Positions 43,701 through 51,960 of a stretch of 64,000 bases of DNA are shown here, in pieces. The stretch comes from Rickettsiales bacterium (GTDB lineage: Bacteria > Pseudomonadota > Alphaproteobacteria > Rickettsiales > SXRF01): contig JAWKXN010000001.1 of assembly GCA_041396965.1 (NCBI GenBank), positions 372,001 to 436,000 of the forward strand, in the 5' to 3' direction. Position 1 is the stretch's first letter; each line of letters begins with the position of its first letter. The notes beneath the pieces were generated by a model. It saw only the letters and a list, made by a program, of their open reading frames with translations, did not search any database and had not been told where the DNA came from. A program made the position numbers and the translations under genes.

Positions 43701-44198
43701 TTTATCTTTTTCTCTATCATTTTGAGACTTTTGGATTTCTTTTTCCTGTTTCTTGGTAACACTCTTACTTTCCTGTGTGGTTTTTCTTTTATTATTTTCT
43801 ACCGGTGTTTTTCGTTCTTGTTTGTTGTCTCCATTATTCGTTATAGGTAGAACAGCCGCTGACCTAGCCGCGTTACCAGCTTGCCCACCATTTTTCGCTA
43901 GTTGCTGTTTAGTAGTTTTTTTAATACCACTCGGTATATCCCAGCCATGCCTTGCCATACAGTCACTAAACAACGCCACCAATTGTTTTTTTTGTTCTCT
44001 TTTGCTAATGTTAGTTGTTATTTTTTTTAGAGCTGCCTGTAGATTATCCTGTGCTTCACTACGACAATTATCTCTCATTTCAACATAGTCATTCTGTATG
44101 GCTGTTTGTTCATCACAAAGGAAATAACAGCGCCACCGGTAGCCTGAGGACATAATAGCTATCAATAATAAAAATATTATTCGTAATTTATAACTCAT
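40767..44198 (-). CDS. 1143-aa secreted repeat protein of unknown function
   Basis: A signal peptide-like N-terminus (YKLRIIFLLLIAIMSSG) precedes a short Cys-containing domain (CDEQTAIQNDYVEMRDNCRSEA ... FSDCMARHGWDIP, residues 28-90). Residues 240-800 hold four long repeats of 139-177 residues, each with RPLTTAER, EARRLSQYSPAAGG, KDNETH and SDIVxRQPR. The rest is extremely rich in Asn, Gln, Lys, Ser and Thr. The C-terminus is a compact Cys-rich region (CALARHSAKNSKNAAILARACDLECESF). No family is recognised. An intrinsically disordered surface or secreted protein is plausible. Confidence 0.78.
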   Translation of the reverse strand: MSYKLRIIFLLLIAIMSSGYRWRCYFLCDEQTAIQNDYVEMRDNCRSEAQDNLQAALKKITTNISKREQKKQLVALFSDCMARHGWDIPSGIKKTTKQQLAKNGGQAGNAARSAAVLPITNNGDNKQERKTPVENNKRKTTQESKSVTKKQEKEIQKSQNDREKDKDTQRLITTANNNQNNNQADNQQNNVRKQPAVTKKRKENTTRQTTSTQNQQGRKITNATEQQPIIVSKADSSNDRRPLTTAERKQQNQQQEARRLSQYSPAAGGRDNKTARSSADKSKDSLKDNETHVISGESKSDIVHRQPRITKDNRNNVKQNNSDKQRIENSRNTVTAKRGEQKTPRQASNKQQKSDRENQPVYQPIIAGQRYVDDNNNDRRPLTTAERRRQNQQQEARRLSQYSPAAGGRDNGTSRSNADRNRDSFKDNETRVVSDERRSDIVNRQPRVVKKVKTNDDSSDIIATNKSINEDTKAREKQIQILANNTGSKQNDLTNKNRDRDETISTRDEKRKQDAAKQSSGRQQQRENIKQSKIVQYQPIIAGQQRINDNGNDKRPLTTAERKQQNQKQEARRLSQYSPAAGGRDNKTARSSADRSKDNSFKDNETHVVSGDNRSDIVHRQPRVMEKIKTADDSSNITATSRSINKGTKTKEKQILANNTDSKHSDLTNKNRNRDKTISTRDEKRKQDAAKQSSGRQHQRENIKQSKIVQYQPIIAGQRYVDDNNNDRRPLTTAERRQQSQQKEARRLSQYSPAAGGKDTSLDRINNSFKENETHLVSGDNRSDIVYRQPRTTKNNGQNPVGSETTKDVNHRPTQYQPIFSKNLDELETKQANQNLEAPKNKGNKQPTQYQNALRKGQNKDKNDVNELNSRKTQTAINNNRNDKLKIAGKDKRGDRTVLSVISNQEKNKIRDNKNTSDNISTNEKSLANNAPLTRASLDTKKLSNSAKSDIQKNQEILVVERNVNRTSSPNNNVTDQNGKSNNVTQPSIEILNENIFGKSDGGNNTNNENNSFVYNQSNSTKKSVTSDNNTNNNSSKNGNEQKFASLSPAAGGDSIIIPQYGETPTKIGNLPKVTKLSRRAKECALARHSAKNSKNAAILARACDLECESFLKQSTNKGKRPAACPIENEAISLLDKQLNFVK
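41995..43480 (-). repeat. internal DNA repeats in the 1143-aa gene
   Basis: The RPLTTAER codons recur at about 41995, 42527, 43042 and 43459. Units two and three are near-identical over long stretches; for example the PIIxxGQ-to-RQQQRENIKQSK segment recurs 522 bp apart (near 42061 and 42583). The near-identity points to recent recombination or conversion, so copy number may vary between strains. Confidence 0.85.
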
Positions 44199-44392
44199 AA
44201 ATTTAACCCTTTATTAACTATTGTTATTAACATTATTTAGTATAGAATGCAGCAAAAAAATATTTAAGGCGCATTATAAAATTGTTGATTGTATAAATAT
44301 AATTATATACAATTTGTGGTGGTTTAATTTTTATAACTGTACTATTTAGATATAGATAATTTGTAATTCATTCATTATTTTTGGAAAAACAT

Positions 44393-45064
44393 ATGGTTAG
44401 TAACATTTTAGTTATTGATAGTGGAGATATTCAAAAAATTTTAGAGAAAAAATATATAAATAATAGCTCTAATTATAAGATACTTACGGCTAAAAACTCA
44501 GTAGACGCTATTAGCTCTGTGGTGTCTTTGGAGTCGCTTATAGCGTTAATGATTATAGATGTGACTTATTTTGGGGCGGGAAGTGTTGATTTAATTCAGG
44601 CCATCAGGCTCTATAGTTCTAAAATTCCAATAATAATTATTACTGAATATGGAAACTATGAATTCGCTCTTGACGCTATAAATAAGGGAGCCAATGATTT
44701 TTTAACCAAGCCAATTTCTATAGATAGGCTTTGGCTTTCAATTAGGAATTCGCTTAAAATATCCAATTTATATAGAAAAATTGAGCAGTTAGAAAAAAGA
44801 CTAAAATCTGATGGTATAAATAGTGGCGGTGATAATGTAACTCATTTGTATAGCGTTTCTTCTTTATTGGACAAGGAAGGCAAGATAAAAAAGCTTCGTA
44901 TATTAGAGGAAGACGCTATTCGTTATGCTCTTGGGGCTTGTGGGGGTTCAATGAGTAAAGCAGCGCGTAGTCTAGGGATAGGGCGTTCTACTCTATATCG
45001 TAAGGTAAGTGAGTTGGATAGACATAGTAATAACAATAATTATCTAAATCATTTGGTAACTTGA
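44393..45064 (+). CDS. response regulator with Fis-type DNA-binding domain
   Basis: A 223-residue protein. The N-terminal receiver domain has VIDSGDIQ, the phospho-acceptor region LMIIDVTYFGAGS, IIIITEYGNYEFALDAINKGANDFLTKPISIDRL with the conserved Lys. The C-terminal domain is a Fis helix-turn-helix (DAIRYALGACGGSMSKAARSLGIGRSTLYRKVSELDR). It has the layout of NtrC-class regulators without the AAA+ sigma-54 domain, as in ActR/RegA-like proteins. The acidic pocket is partly altered (DSGD rather than DDD). No cognate kinase is adjacent. ATG at 44393 is chosen; a TTG lies at 44381. Confidence 0.85.
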   Translation: MVSNILVIDSGDIQKILEKKYINNSSNYKILTAKNSVDAISSVVSLESLIALMIIDVTYFGAGSVDLIQAIRLYSSKIPIIIITEYGNYEFALDAINKGANDFLTKPISIDRLWLSIRNSLKISNLYRKIEQLEKRLKSDGINSGGDNVTHLYSVSSLLDKEGKIKKLRILEEDAIRYALGACGGSMSKAARSLGIGRSTLYRKVSELDRHSNNNNYLNHLVT

Positions 45065-45113
45065 TTGTGATTAAAGAAGGTTTTCTGTTTAGGACAACAT
45101 GGTTGCGATTTAC

Positions 45114-45434
45114 GACTATAGTAGTTTAACTTTATTTTCCCCCATGAAAATAAAGTTATTTCGCTCCCGCTACGGGACTACTGTCCCTCACACCTGTCTC
45201 GCTGTAGCGCGCAAACGCAAAGGCGGATGGAGCACAGATGAAGGATAGCACGACCTGCTGGAAATTTTTATATATCATCCCCGTGAAAATCTACTGATTT
45301 TCAATGGGACATTGCTCAGGGCTGGCACGACCTGCTGGTCGTGCTTCTCGCTTAGCTCAGTGGCGTAAAATCAATGCTCTTACGCATTGATTTTGATAGT
45401 CATTTGCGGTAAAAATTACCTTAAATGACTATAG
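45114..45434. repeat. cluster of hairpins in the convergent gap
   Basis: Five perfect or near-perfect hairpins in 320 bp: 45128-45157 (12-bp AACTTTATTTTC arm), 45280-45308, 45325-45344 (GCACGACC/GGTCGTGC), 45367-45394 (11-bp AAAATCAATGC arm) and 45396-45432 (10+5 bp). GACTATAG occurs at both ends (45114 and 45427) and GCACGACCTGCTGG twice. There is no ORF. The location between convergent genes fits bidirectional transcription ends, but the number and sizes are excessive for that. A palindromic mobile element is an alternative. Confidence 0.6.
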
Positions 45435-45493
45435 CTGTTAGTCAACTTAATTTTTAGAGAAGAAGTCAAATGGAAAGGCTATAAATTTAGCTA

Positions 45494-46189
45494 TTATATT
45501 ATACGGGATAAATGTATTACTCTGCCAATTACTGATATATCTTTTATGTGGCATTCATAAGTAAGGTAATTTGAGTTATCAGATATTATACGAATATGTT
45601 CATTATTAGGCTGTCCTATGTATTCCAAGCGTTTTGCGATCATTCCTATACCATCTGATATCACGAATATGCCAGGAGGAGTGGGTTTTTTATCGTCTGT
45701 ATTTATCAATATAAAGTCATTTTTTGTCAATGTTGGAAGCATTCCATCATCATTAATTATAGATGCCCGTATGTTTTCTGTGTAAACCCCTAACTTTTCG
45801 TCTGCCCAATTTTTATTTATAAGGTACGGTATTTTTAGTGATTTTTCATATTCTGTGGTATTTTTTATGTTGTTTGTAAATTTTATTTCTGCGTAATTGT
45901 TTTTTCCACTTTTTACCCCATCACGTATAGAGTCATTATCAATTCCACTTATTAAATAAGTAAGGCTTATATCCAATATATTAGCTATACGAACCAATTT
46001 TATGGTAGAGGGATTATTGGATTTTCCGCTTATTATGTCGTATATAAAGGAAGCCAGAACATCGGAACGCCTCGCTAGTTCTGTAACAGTCATTCCATTT
46101 TTTTTTATTTCAGACTTCAACCTAATTCCTATGCCAGATCCGGTGTTAGGCATATTAATGTTACTGTTATATTCCACGCTTTCCGTCAT
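45494..46189 (-). CDS. XRE-S24 repressor-like protein with degenerate peptidase site
   Basis: A 231-residue phage CI/LexA-like regulator. N-terminal HTH at about residues 22-80 (GIRLKSEIKKNGMTVTELARRSDVLASFIYDIISGKSNNPS). The C-terminal S24 domain (IINDDGMLPTLTKNDFILINT; FVISDGIGMIAKRL) keeps the fold and the catalytic Lys, but the nucleophile Ser expected in DSM is Gly here. So it should bind DNA and perhaps dimerise, but not self-cleave. Its start is 241 bp from chpT on the opposite strand. Confidence 0.82.
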   Translation of the reverse strand: MTESVEYNSNINMPNTGSGIGIRLKSEIKKNGMTVTELARRSDVLASFIYDIISGKSNNPSTIKLVRIANILDISLTYLISGIDNDSIRDGVKSGKNNYAEIKFTNNIKNTTEYEKSLKIPYLINKNWADEKLGVYTENIRASIINDDGMLPTLTKNDFILINTDDKKPTPPGIFVISDGIGMIAKRLEYIGQPNNEHIRIISDNSNYLTYECHIKDISVIGRVIHLSRII

Positions 46190-46270
46190 TTTTGATCAAG
46201 TCTATTTGTATAAAGTGTCTCATAAAACCTAAATTATTCTAAGATTTTATAGTCATATATAACTCATATT

Positions 46271-46371
46271 TTACTAAAAATTTATTTAATTTATTTGTTA
46301 GAGGTATCTCATAATTATTTTGGTACAGTTTTTATTTTATAATGCAATTTTTATTTACTAAAAATTTATTT
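46271..46371. repeat. 17-bp direct repeat between the S24 regulator and chpT
   Basis: TTACTAAAAATTTATTT occurs at 46271-46287 and again at 46355-46371, exactly 84 bp apart. The pair lies in the divergent promoter region and could be binding sites, for example for the S24-type regulator. In an AT-rich gap an exact 17-mer is still unlikely by chance. Confidence 0.45.
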
Positions 46372-46430
46372 TTATAAGCGATAGTTATTTATACTTTTTG
46401 CTGCAATTAACTAGAATATAAGAAATTTTA

Positions 46431-47066
46431 ATGATTGACGATATAAATATAGCGGAGCTGCTATGTACGCGCTTGTGTCACGATCTGACAGGACCGATAG
46501 GTGCTGTGAATAATGGAGCGGAATTTTTAAGTGAAGAGGGATTTGACTTGAAGGGGCAGGCTGTTGATTTGATAGTAAGTAGTGCTTTTTCCGCCGTAAG
46601 TAGGCTGCAATTTTATCGTATGGCTTACGGTAATATAAAAAATAGTGGAGAAGCTAATCTTGCCGAAAAACGCAAGGTAGCTGAGGATTTTTTTGTTGGT
46701 AGCGAGATAACGTTAGACTGGCCTGATGCTCATGCTGATGCTTCTGGCGTTTCCGTAAGCTTCAGGATGGTGCGTTTGATCTATAACCTGATTATAATTC
46801 TTTCTTCATCCTTGATAAGAGGTGGAAGTGTTTCGGTGAGAATGGGTAAGGATGAGCTGTCGCGAAAGAACATTACTGTTCATGCTAAGGGTGAAAGTAT
46901 GAAGTTTAATGAGGAGGTTGATGAGGTTTTGCTTGGCGAGTCATTTGATGGAGAAATAACTCCAAAAAATGTTCAGTTATATTTAACTAGGAGATACGCG
47001 AAAGATTTGGGTGTTGTTCTTGAGTGTAAGAAAGATAATGGGTTGATTTTTAAGGTAGTGCAGTAA
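46431..47066 (+). CDS. chpT: histidine phosphotransferase ChpT-like
   Basis: A 211-residue protein with the ChpT phospho-acceptor motif LLCTRLCHDLTGPIGAVNNG (His17) and the degenerate ATPase-like C-terminal half (VRLIYNLIIILSSSLIRGG; NVQLYLTRRYAKDLGVVLE). ChpT passes phosphate from CckA to CtrA and CpdR in Caulobacter. Here it lies directly upstream of cheA, 39 bp away, so it may be cotranscribed with the chemotaxis genes. Confidence 0.85.
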   Translation: MIDDINIAELLCTRLCHDLTGPIGAVNNGAEFLSEEGFDLKGQAVDLIVSSAFSAVSRLQFYRMAYGNIKNSGEANLAEKRKVAEDFFVGSEITLDWPDAHADASGVSVSFRMVRLIYNLIIILSSSLIRGGSVSVRMGKDELSRKNITVHAKGESMKFNEEVDEVLLGESFDGEITPKNVQLYLTRRYAKDLGVVLECKKDNGLIFKVVQ

Positions 47067-47105
47067 GATTTTTCTGCACATTAATATTTATAATTAGGTG
47101 TTGTT

Positions 47106-49934
47106 ATGGATGATTTGATAGTAGAATTTATAACTGAGACAAGTGAGAGCCTTTCTACTTTAGACCTTGAGTTGGTGAAGTTGGAAAAAAATCCTCAAGA
47201 TGATGAGATATTGGGTAATATCTTTAGGATTATGCATACAATTAAGGGTACTTGTGGGTTCCTCGGGTTGCCGCGTCTTGAGCACGTGGCCCATGCTTCT
47301 GAGAATGTATTGGGAAAAATAAGAGATAGAGAGCTAGAAGCTAGTTCTGATGCTGTGACAATAATATTGGAGTCACTTGATAATATTAAAAGACTTATAG
47401 ATTATCTTAGTGAATATGGTGAGGAAGAAGCGGGAAGTGATAGTGATCTTATAGATCGTCTTAATAAATTCGCTGAAACAGGGGTTATTGACAATTCTAG
47501 TTGTGGTTCAGTCACTTCTAATTCTGAATCTCAGGCGAAAGACAATGTTGTTAATGATGACTCTATAGCGAGTGGTGATGATTTCCCTCATTTCAAGGGT
47601 GAAGATGATCCGAGCATAATAGAGGCTCTGGAACGTATGGCTGCTGAAGAAAAAGCTTCTAAATTAGGAGAGAACTCTTCTCCGAGTGATGTAACCGAGT
47701 CTGATAATACAGGAGATATTAGTATGGAATCTATGTCATCTTCAGATCAGCATGAAGAAGCTGTTAATGACTCATTTGAAAATGATGAAGCCATTTCTGT
47801 TGTAAAGAATGGTAAAGCGCCTAAATCTGAAGAAGAAAATATTAAAAAACAGCCAACGGCTAAAAGTGGTGAATCTGTACAGAGTATACGTGTTGGTATA
47901 GATGTGCTTGAAAGTCTCATGCAGATGGTTAGTGAGTTGGTTCTTACTCGTAATCAACTTATGCAAATAGTGCGCATGAAAGACGATAAAGAGTTAGTGA
48001 CTCCTTTACAGCAGTTGAGTCATATCACTTCCGAATTACAAGAAGGTGTGATGAAAACAAGGATGCAGCCTATAGGTAACGGTTGGTCTAAATTCCCTCG
48101 TCTCATTCGTGACTTATCTATTGACTTAGGGAAAAAGATTGATTTGAAGATGGTTGGTGCTGATACCGAACTTGATCGCCAGCTTTTAGATGTAATTAAA
48201 GATCCACTTACCCACATGGTGCGTAACTCCTGTGATCATGGACTAGAAACCCCTGAGGAAAGGAAAGCCGCCGGCAAGAGTGAAGTCGGTACTGTGAGTC
48301 TTTCCGCTTATCACGAGGGTGGTCACATTATAATAGAGATTACTGATGATGGTAGAGGAATAAATATAGATAGGGTAAAAAAGAAAGCTATAGCTAATGG
48401 TATAGCGACTGAGGAAGAACTTTCCAGTATGAGTGAAAAACAGATAGCACAGTTTGTTTTTGCTCCGGGGTTTTCTACGGCTGAAAAAGTTACCAGCGTT
48501 TCCGGTCGTGGTGTTGGAATGGATGTTGTCAAAACTAATATACAAAAGATTGGCGGGACTATAGATCTAGAAAGTAGATTTGGTAAGGGATCAAAGATAG
48601 CCGTTAAAATACCGCTTACCCTTGCGATAGTTTCAGTGCTCATTGTGGAAGCGCAGGGTCAGAAGCTAGCGGTGCCGCAAATAAATGTTATTGAGTTGGT
48701 AAGAGCCGCTCCTGGTTCAGGAGTTGAATTGGAAATGATTAATGATTCATTGGTAATGCGCTTGCGTGATAAGCTTCTACCACTTGCTGTGATGACAGAG
48801 GTTCTTGGTTTCTCTTGCGATCATAACGAGTTGATTAATAGAGAGGCCTACATAGTGGTCTGTAGAGTCGGTAGTTACGATTTTGGCATACTGGTTGATA
48901 AAGTGTATGATACTGAGGAGATTGTAGTTAAACCTGTTTCAGATATTTTGAAAACCTTATCAATTTATTCCGGTAATACCATTCTTGGTGATGGTAGTGT
49001 TATAATGATACTTGACCCAAATGGTATAGCTAGAACTATTAGTAGTACGGATATTGGAGCTAAATCTGAAGATGTTGATGTGGTGCAGTCTATGGAATCA
49101 TCACAAAATACCATTGGTTTCCTATCATTTACGCTTGGTGATGGCGCGCCTAAAGCTGTACCTCTTGAGCTTATATCGCGTCTTGAGGAGATTAATGTAA
49201 AAGACATAGAGGTGGCTGGTGACAAGCCCGTTGTTCAATATCGCGGCGATTTAATGCGTCTTATAACTCTGGATGACGATTTTTCAATGCCTGATAATGG
49301 AGCTGTAGATGTAATAGTATTTGGTTATGATAAAAAGGTCATTGGTCTAGTGGTAGATGAAATAGTTGATATTGTTCAAGCACCATTTGATATAAAGCTT
49401 TCATCTAAAGACGCTAAACGTCAAGGCTATCTTGGTAGTATGGTCATCTTAGGTAAAACCACCGATATAGTTGATATAGGTTACCTGCTTTCTGACCTTG
49501 TTGGAGAGGTGGTAGCTGACAGTAACTCTATAGGCAAACAGCAGGCTGAGAATAAGTCAATTCTACTGGTAGAGGATAGCCCATTTTTCCGTAACCTCAC
49601 AGTCCCGATGCTTTCAGCGGTAGGTTATAACGTTAGTGTAGCAGAAAATGGACGCGATGCCCTCAATATACTTTCCAAACAAGACAAGAAATTTGATGTA
49701 ATAGTTACTGATATAGAAATGCCGGTTATGGATGGGTTTGATTTTGTTTCCGCATGTCGCAATAATACCAACATTAATGGAACTCCGATTGTCGGTTATA
49801 CTGCTTCTCTTAGTAGCGAGGTTGTGCAGCGCAGTAAGGAAGTCGGTATGAATGACTGTATAGTCAAAACGGATCGTCCTGGTTTGCTTGGCTCTATCGC
49901 GCACTGGGTTCTTGGTCATAAGGAGGTTGCGTAA
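47106..49934 (+). CDS. cheA: chemotaxis histidine kinase CheA with two CheW-like domains and a receiver
   Basis: A 942-residue kinase. The Hpt domain has IMHTIKGTCGFLGL (His44). An acidic linker follows, with no clear P2 domain; then P3/P4 with HMVRNSCDHGLE, GRGVGMDVV and GKGSKIAVKIPL. Next come two CheW-like domains (about residues 510-640 and 680-800) and a C-terminal receiver (SILLVEDSPFFRNL, VTDIEMPVMDGFDF, Asp near 869). Such hybrid CheA proteins occur in alphaproteobacterial systems. It overlaps cheW by 1 bp. Confidence 0.95.
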   Translation: MDDLIVEFITETSESLSTLDLELVKLEKNPQDDEILGNIFRIMHTIKGTCGFLGLPRLEHVAHASENVLGKIRDRELEASSDAVTIILESLDNIKRLIDYLSEYGEEEAGSDSDLIDRLNKFAETGVIDNSSCGSVTSNSESQAKDNVVNDDSIASGDDFPHFKGEDDPSIIEALERMAAEEKASKLGENSSPSDVTESDNTGDISMESMSSSDQHEEAVNDSFENDEAISVVKNGKAPKSEEENIKKQPTAKSGESVQSIRVGIDVLESLMQMVSELVLTRNQLMQIVRMKDDKELVTPLQQLSHITSELQEGVMKTRMQPIGNGWSKFPRLIRDLSIDLGKKIDLKMVGADTELDRQLLDVIKDPLTHMVRNSCDHGLETPEERKAAGKSEVGTVSLSAYHEGGHIIIEITDDGRGINIDRVKKKAIANGIATEEELSSMSEKQIAQFVFAPGFSTAEKVTSVSGRGVGMDVVKTNIQKIGGTIDLESRFGKGSKIAVKIPLTLAIVSVLIVEAQGQKLAVPQINVIELVRAAPGSGVELEMINDSLVMRLRDKLLPLAVMTEVLGFSCDHNELINREAYIVVCRVGSYDFGILVDKVYDTEEIVVKPVSDILKTLSIYSGNTILGDGSVIMILDPNGIARTISSTDIGAKSEDVDVVQSMESSQNTIGFLSFTLGDGAPKAVPLELISRLEEINVKDIEVAGDKPVVQYRGDLMRLITLDDDFSMPDNGAVDVIVFGYDKKVIGLVVDEIVDIVQAPFDIKLSSKDAKRQGYLGSMVILGKTTDIVDIGYLLSDLVGEVVADSNSIGKQQAENKSILLVEDSPFFRNLTVPMLSAVGYNVSVAENGRDALNILSKQDKKFDVIVTDIEMPVMDGFDFVSACRNNTNINGTPIVGYTASLSSEVVQRSKEVGMNDCIVKTDRPGLLGSIAHWVLGHKEVA

Positions 49935-50422
49935 TGAATACTACACCAAATATTGATGCCGCAGGCGCATCTTCTGTTGATTACGGGATTTTAGCTTCTG
50001 ACGCGCACATGTATGTTACTATGCGAATAGATCAGCAGTTATTTGGAATACCTGTTGGAAATGTTCGTGATGTGTTACGTAGGCAGAAAATAACCTCAAT
50101 ACCTCTTTCAGCATCAGAAGTTGAGGGCACTCTTAATCTGCGCGGTCGTATCGTAACCGTAATAAATCTTCGTCGCCGCCTACGTCTTGTAGAAAAAGAA
50201 GAAGATGAAAAGAGTATGTTTGTGGTTGTTGAACATAGGGGACAGCTCTATAGCCTTATGGTTGATAGTGTAGGCGAGGTTATGACAGTGCCAAGCCACG
50301 CCATTGAGAAATCACCGACTAATCTTGGTGGAGCTTGGAGAGAGGTAACTACAGGTATTTACAAGCTAGAAGGAGAGCTTTTGGTAATTATTGATGTAGA
50401 ATCCATGATTTCTAACAAATAG
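49934..50422 (+). CDS. cheW: chemotaxis coupling protein CheW
   Basis: A 162-residue CheW: YVTMRIDQQLFGIPVGNVRDVLRRQKITSIPLSASEVEGTLNLRGRIVTVINLRRRL holds the conserved fold core, ending IYKLEGELLVIIDVESMI. It couples receptors to CheA. The ATG overlaps the cheA stop by one base (TAATG), so they are coupled. A 15-bp gap leads to cheY. Confidence 0.95.
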   Translation: MNTTPNIDAAGASSVDYGILASDAHMYVTMRIDQQLFGIPVGNVRDVLRRQKITSIPLSASEVEGTLNLRGRIVTVINLRRRLRLVEKEEDEKSMFVVVEHRGQLYSLMVDSVGEVMTVPSHAIEKSPTNLGGAWREVTTGIYKLEGELLVIIDVESMISNK

Positions 50423-50437
50423 ATAAAGAGAAGAAAT

Positions 50438-50827
50438 ATGTTGTCATGCCTTGTAGTTGATGATTCTAAAGTTGTTCGTAAGCTGGAGCGCAGCATTATG
50501 GAAGATATAGGATTCGTAGTGTTTGAAGCTGAAGATGGCAAAAAGGCTGTAGAGCATTGTGGTAAACCAAAATCTGATGAAGGTGGAATGCCGGATCTTA
50601 TTTTATTGGATTGGCATATGCCGGTAATGAATGGGTTGGAATTTCTTAAAGAGCTTCGTTCTATGCCTGACGGCGATATTCCAAAAGTTATATTCTGTAC
50701 AACAGAAAGTGAAATGACCAATATTATGAAGGCTCTTGAGCTAGGAGCCAACGAATATATTATGAAGCCTTTCGACAGTGAGATTATTAAAGGTAAACTT
50801 GATCAAATAGGAATAGATTATAGTTAG
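50438..50827 (+). CDS. cheY: chemotaxis response regulator CheY
   Basis: A 129-residue single receiver domain: LVVDDSKVVRKLERSIM, the phospho-acceptor Asp58 in LILLDWHMPVMNGLEF, the switch Thr in VIFCTTESEM and Lys in YIMKPFD. It acts on the flagellar motor or other output. AAAGAGAAG precedes the start. Confidence 0.94.
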   Translation: MLSCLVVDDSKVVRKLERSIMEDIGFVVFEAEDGKKAVEHCGKPKSDEGGMPDLILLDWHMPVMNGLEFLKELRSMPDGDIPKVIFCTTESEMTNIMKALELGANEYIMKPFDSEIIKGKLDQIGIDYS

Positions 50828-50868
50828 TTTATCCTATTCTGTTTATTTGTTTTATAGAAAGGTTTTCT

Positions 50869-51960
50869 GTGTCCGTTAGGGTTTTATTAGTTGACGATTC
50901 TGCTGTTATACGCGGTCTTATGTCTAAGGCGCTATCGAGAGATAGCTCTATAGAGATTGTAGAGGCGGCTTCTAGTGGCGAGATGGCTATAGGTATGGCT
51001 AGTAAATTAAAGCCTGATGTCATCACTTTAGACGTTGAAATGCCTGGTATGAATGGTCTTGACGCTTTGCCGCTCTTGCTTAAGGCGTCTCCTAGCAGCA
51101 AAGTTATAATAGTATCCACTCTCACTAAAGCTAATGCTAGTATAAGTCTTAAAGCTCTGTCGCTTGGGGCTACTGATTATCTAATGAAACCTTCATCGCG
51201 TGATGGCAATGAGGTTGATGTATTTTATCGTGATTTAATAGCTAAAGTAAAAGCTCTTGGAAAATCAGTTCATCTTTCTACGACCGCCGCTATCGCCAAA
51301 GCAGGAGAACAGGTAGAAAAAAAGGCAATTCCAAAAATAGAATTAGTCTCATATAATAATATTCCTCTTAGTGTATCTGGAGTGCGTGCGATAGCTATAG
51401 CTTCATCTACTGGTGGACCACAAGCTTTGGTGACGTTATTTGAATCTCTGAAGGGGCATTTACTCAAATTTCCAATTTTCTTAACCCAACATATGCCTCC
51501 TACATTTACGACTTTACTAGCGGAGAATCTAACAAAAATTTCTGGTCGTCCGTGTATTGAGGTAAAGGGTGGTGAAGTAGTTGATGCTGGGAATATTTAC
51601 CTAGCGCCTGGTGATTATCATATGGTTGCGGAAAAAGGTAAGGATGATACGGTTGTTATAAAAATAAATCAGGAAGCGCCAGAAAATTTTTGTAGACCAG
51701 CCGCTGACCCTATGATTCGTTCACTAAGCAAAATTTATAGTAATAAGTTAGTTGTACTGGTGTTAACAGGTATGGGGCAGGATGGTTATCTTGGTTCTAA
51801 GATAGCTGTGGAAAATGGTGCTAGTGTGATAGCTCAAGATGAGGCAAGCTGTGTTGTGTATGGTATGCCCAAGGCGGTTGTTGAGAATAAATTATGTAGA
51901 GCGGTATTGCCACTGAATGAAATAGGTGGATACCTGATAAAGCAAATAGAGGGAAGGTAA
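50869..51960 (+). CDS. cheB: chemotaxis protein-glutamate methylesterase CheB
   Basis: A 363-residue methylesterase. The GTG start at 50869 is preceded by AAAGG. The receiver (VLLVDDSAVIR, Asp55 in ITLDVEMPGMNG) is followed by a linker and a catalytic domain with ASSTGGPQAL (Ser), TQHMPPTFT (His) and LTGMGQDGYLG (Asp). It demethylates receptors. The last base overlaps cheR (TAATG). Confidence 0.95.
   Translation: MSVRVLLVDDSAVIRGLMSKALSRDSSIEIVEAASSGEMAIGMASKLKPDVITLDVEMPGMNGLDALPLLLKASPSSKVIIVSTLTKANASISLKALSLGATDYLMKPSSRDGNEVDVFYRDLIAKVKALGKSVHLSTTAAIAKAGEQVEKKAIPKIELVSYNNIPLSVSGVRAIAIASSTGGPQALVTLFESLKGHLLKFPIFLTQHMPPTFTTLLAENLTKISGRPCIEVKGGEVVDAGNIYLAPGDYHMVAEKGKDDTVVIKINQEAPENFCRPAADPMIRSLSKIYSNKLVVLVLTGMGQDGYLGSKIAVENGASVIAQDEASCVVYGMPKAVVENKLCRAVLPLNEIGGYLIKQIEGR

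Noticed and set aside
41431..43850. Several long ORFs on the plus strand antisense to the 1143-aa gene
   Set aside because: They mirror the repeats of the minus-strand gene, consist of Ser/Leu/Phe/Val-rich low complexity, and lack plausible starts.
45114..45434. Possible CRISPR array in the hairpin-rich gap
   Set aside because: The hairpins differ in sequence and spacing, there are no regular spacers and no cas genes.
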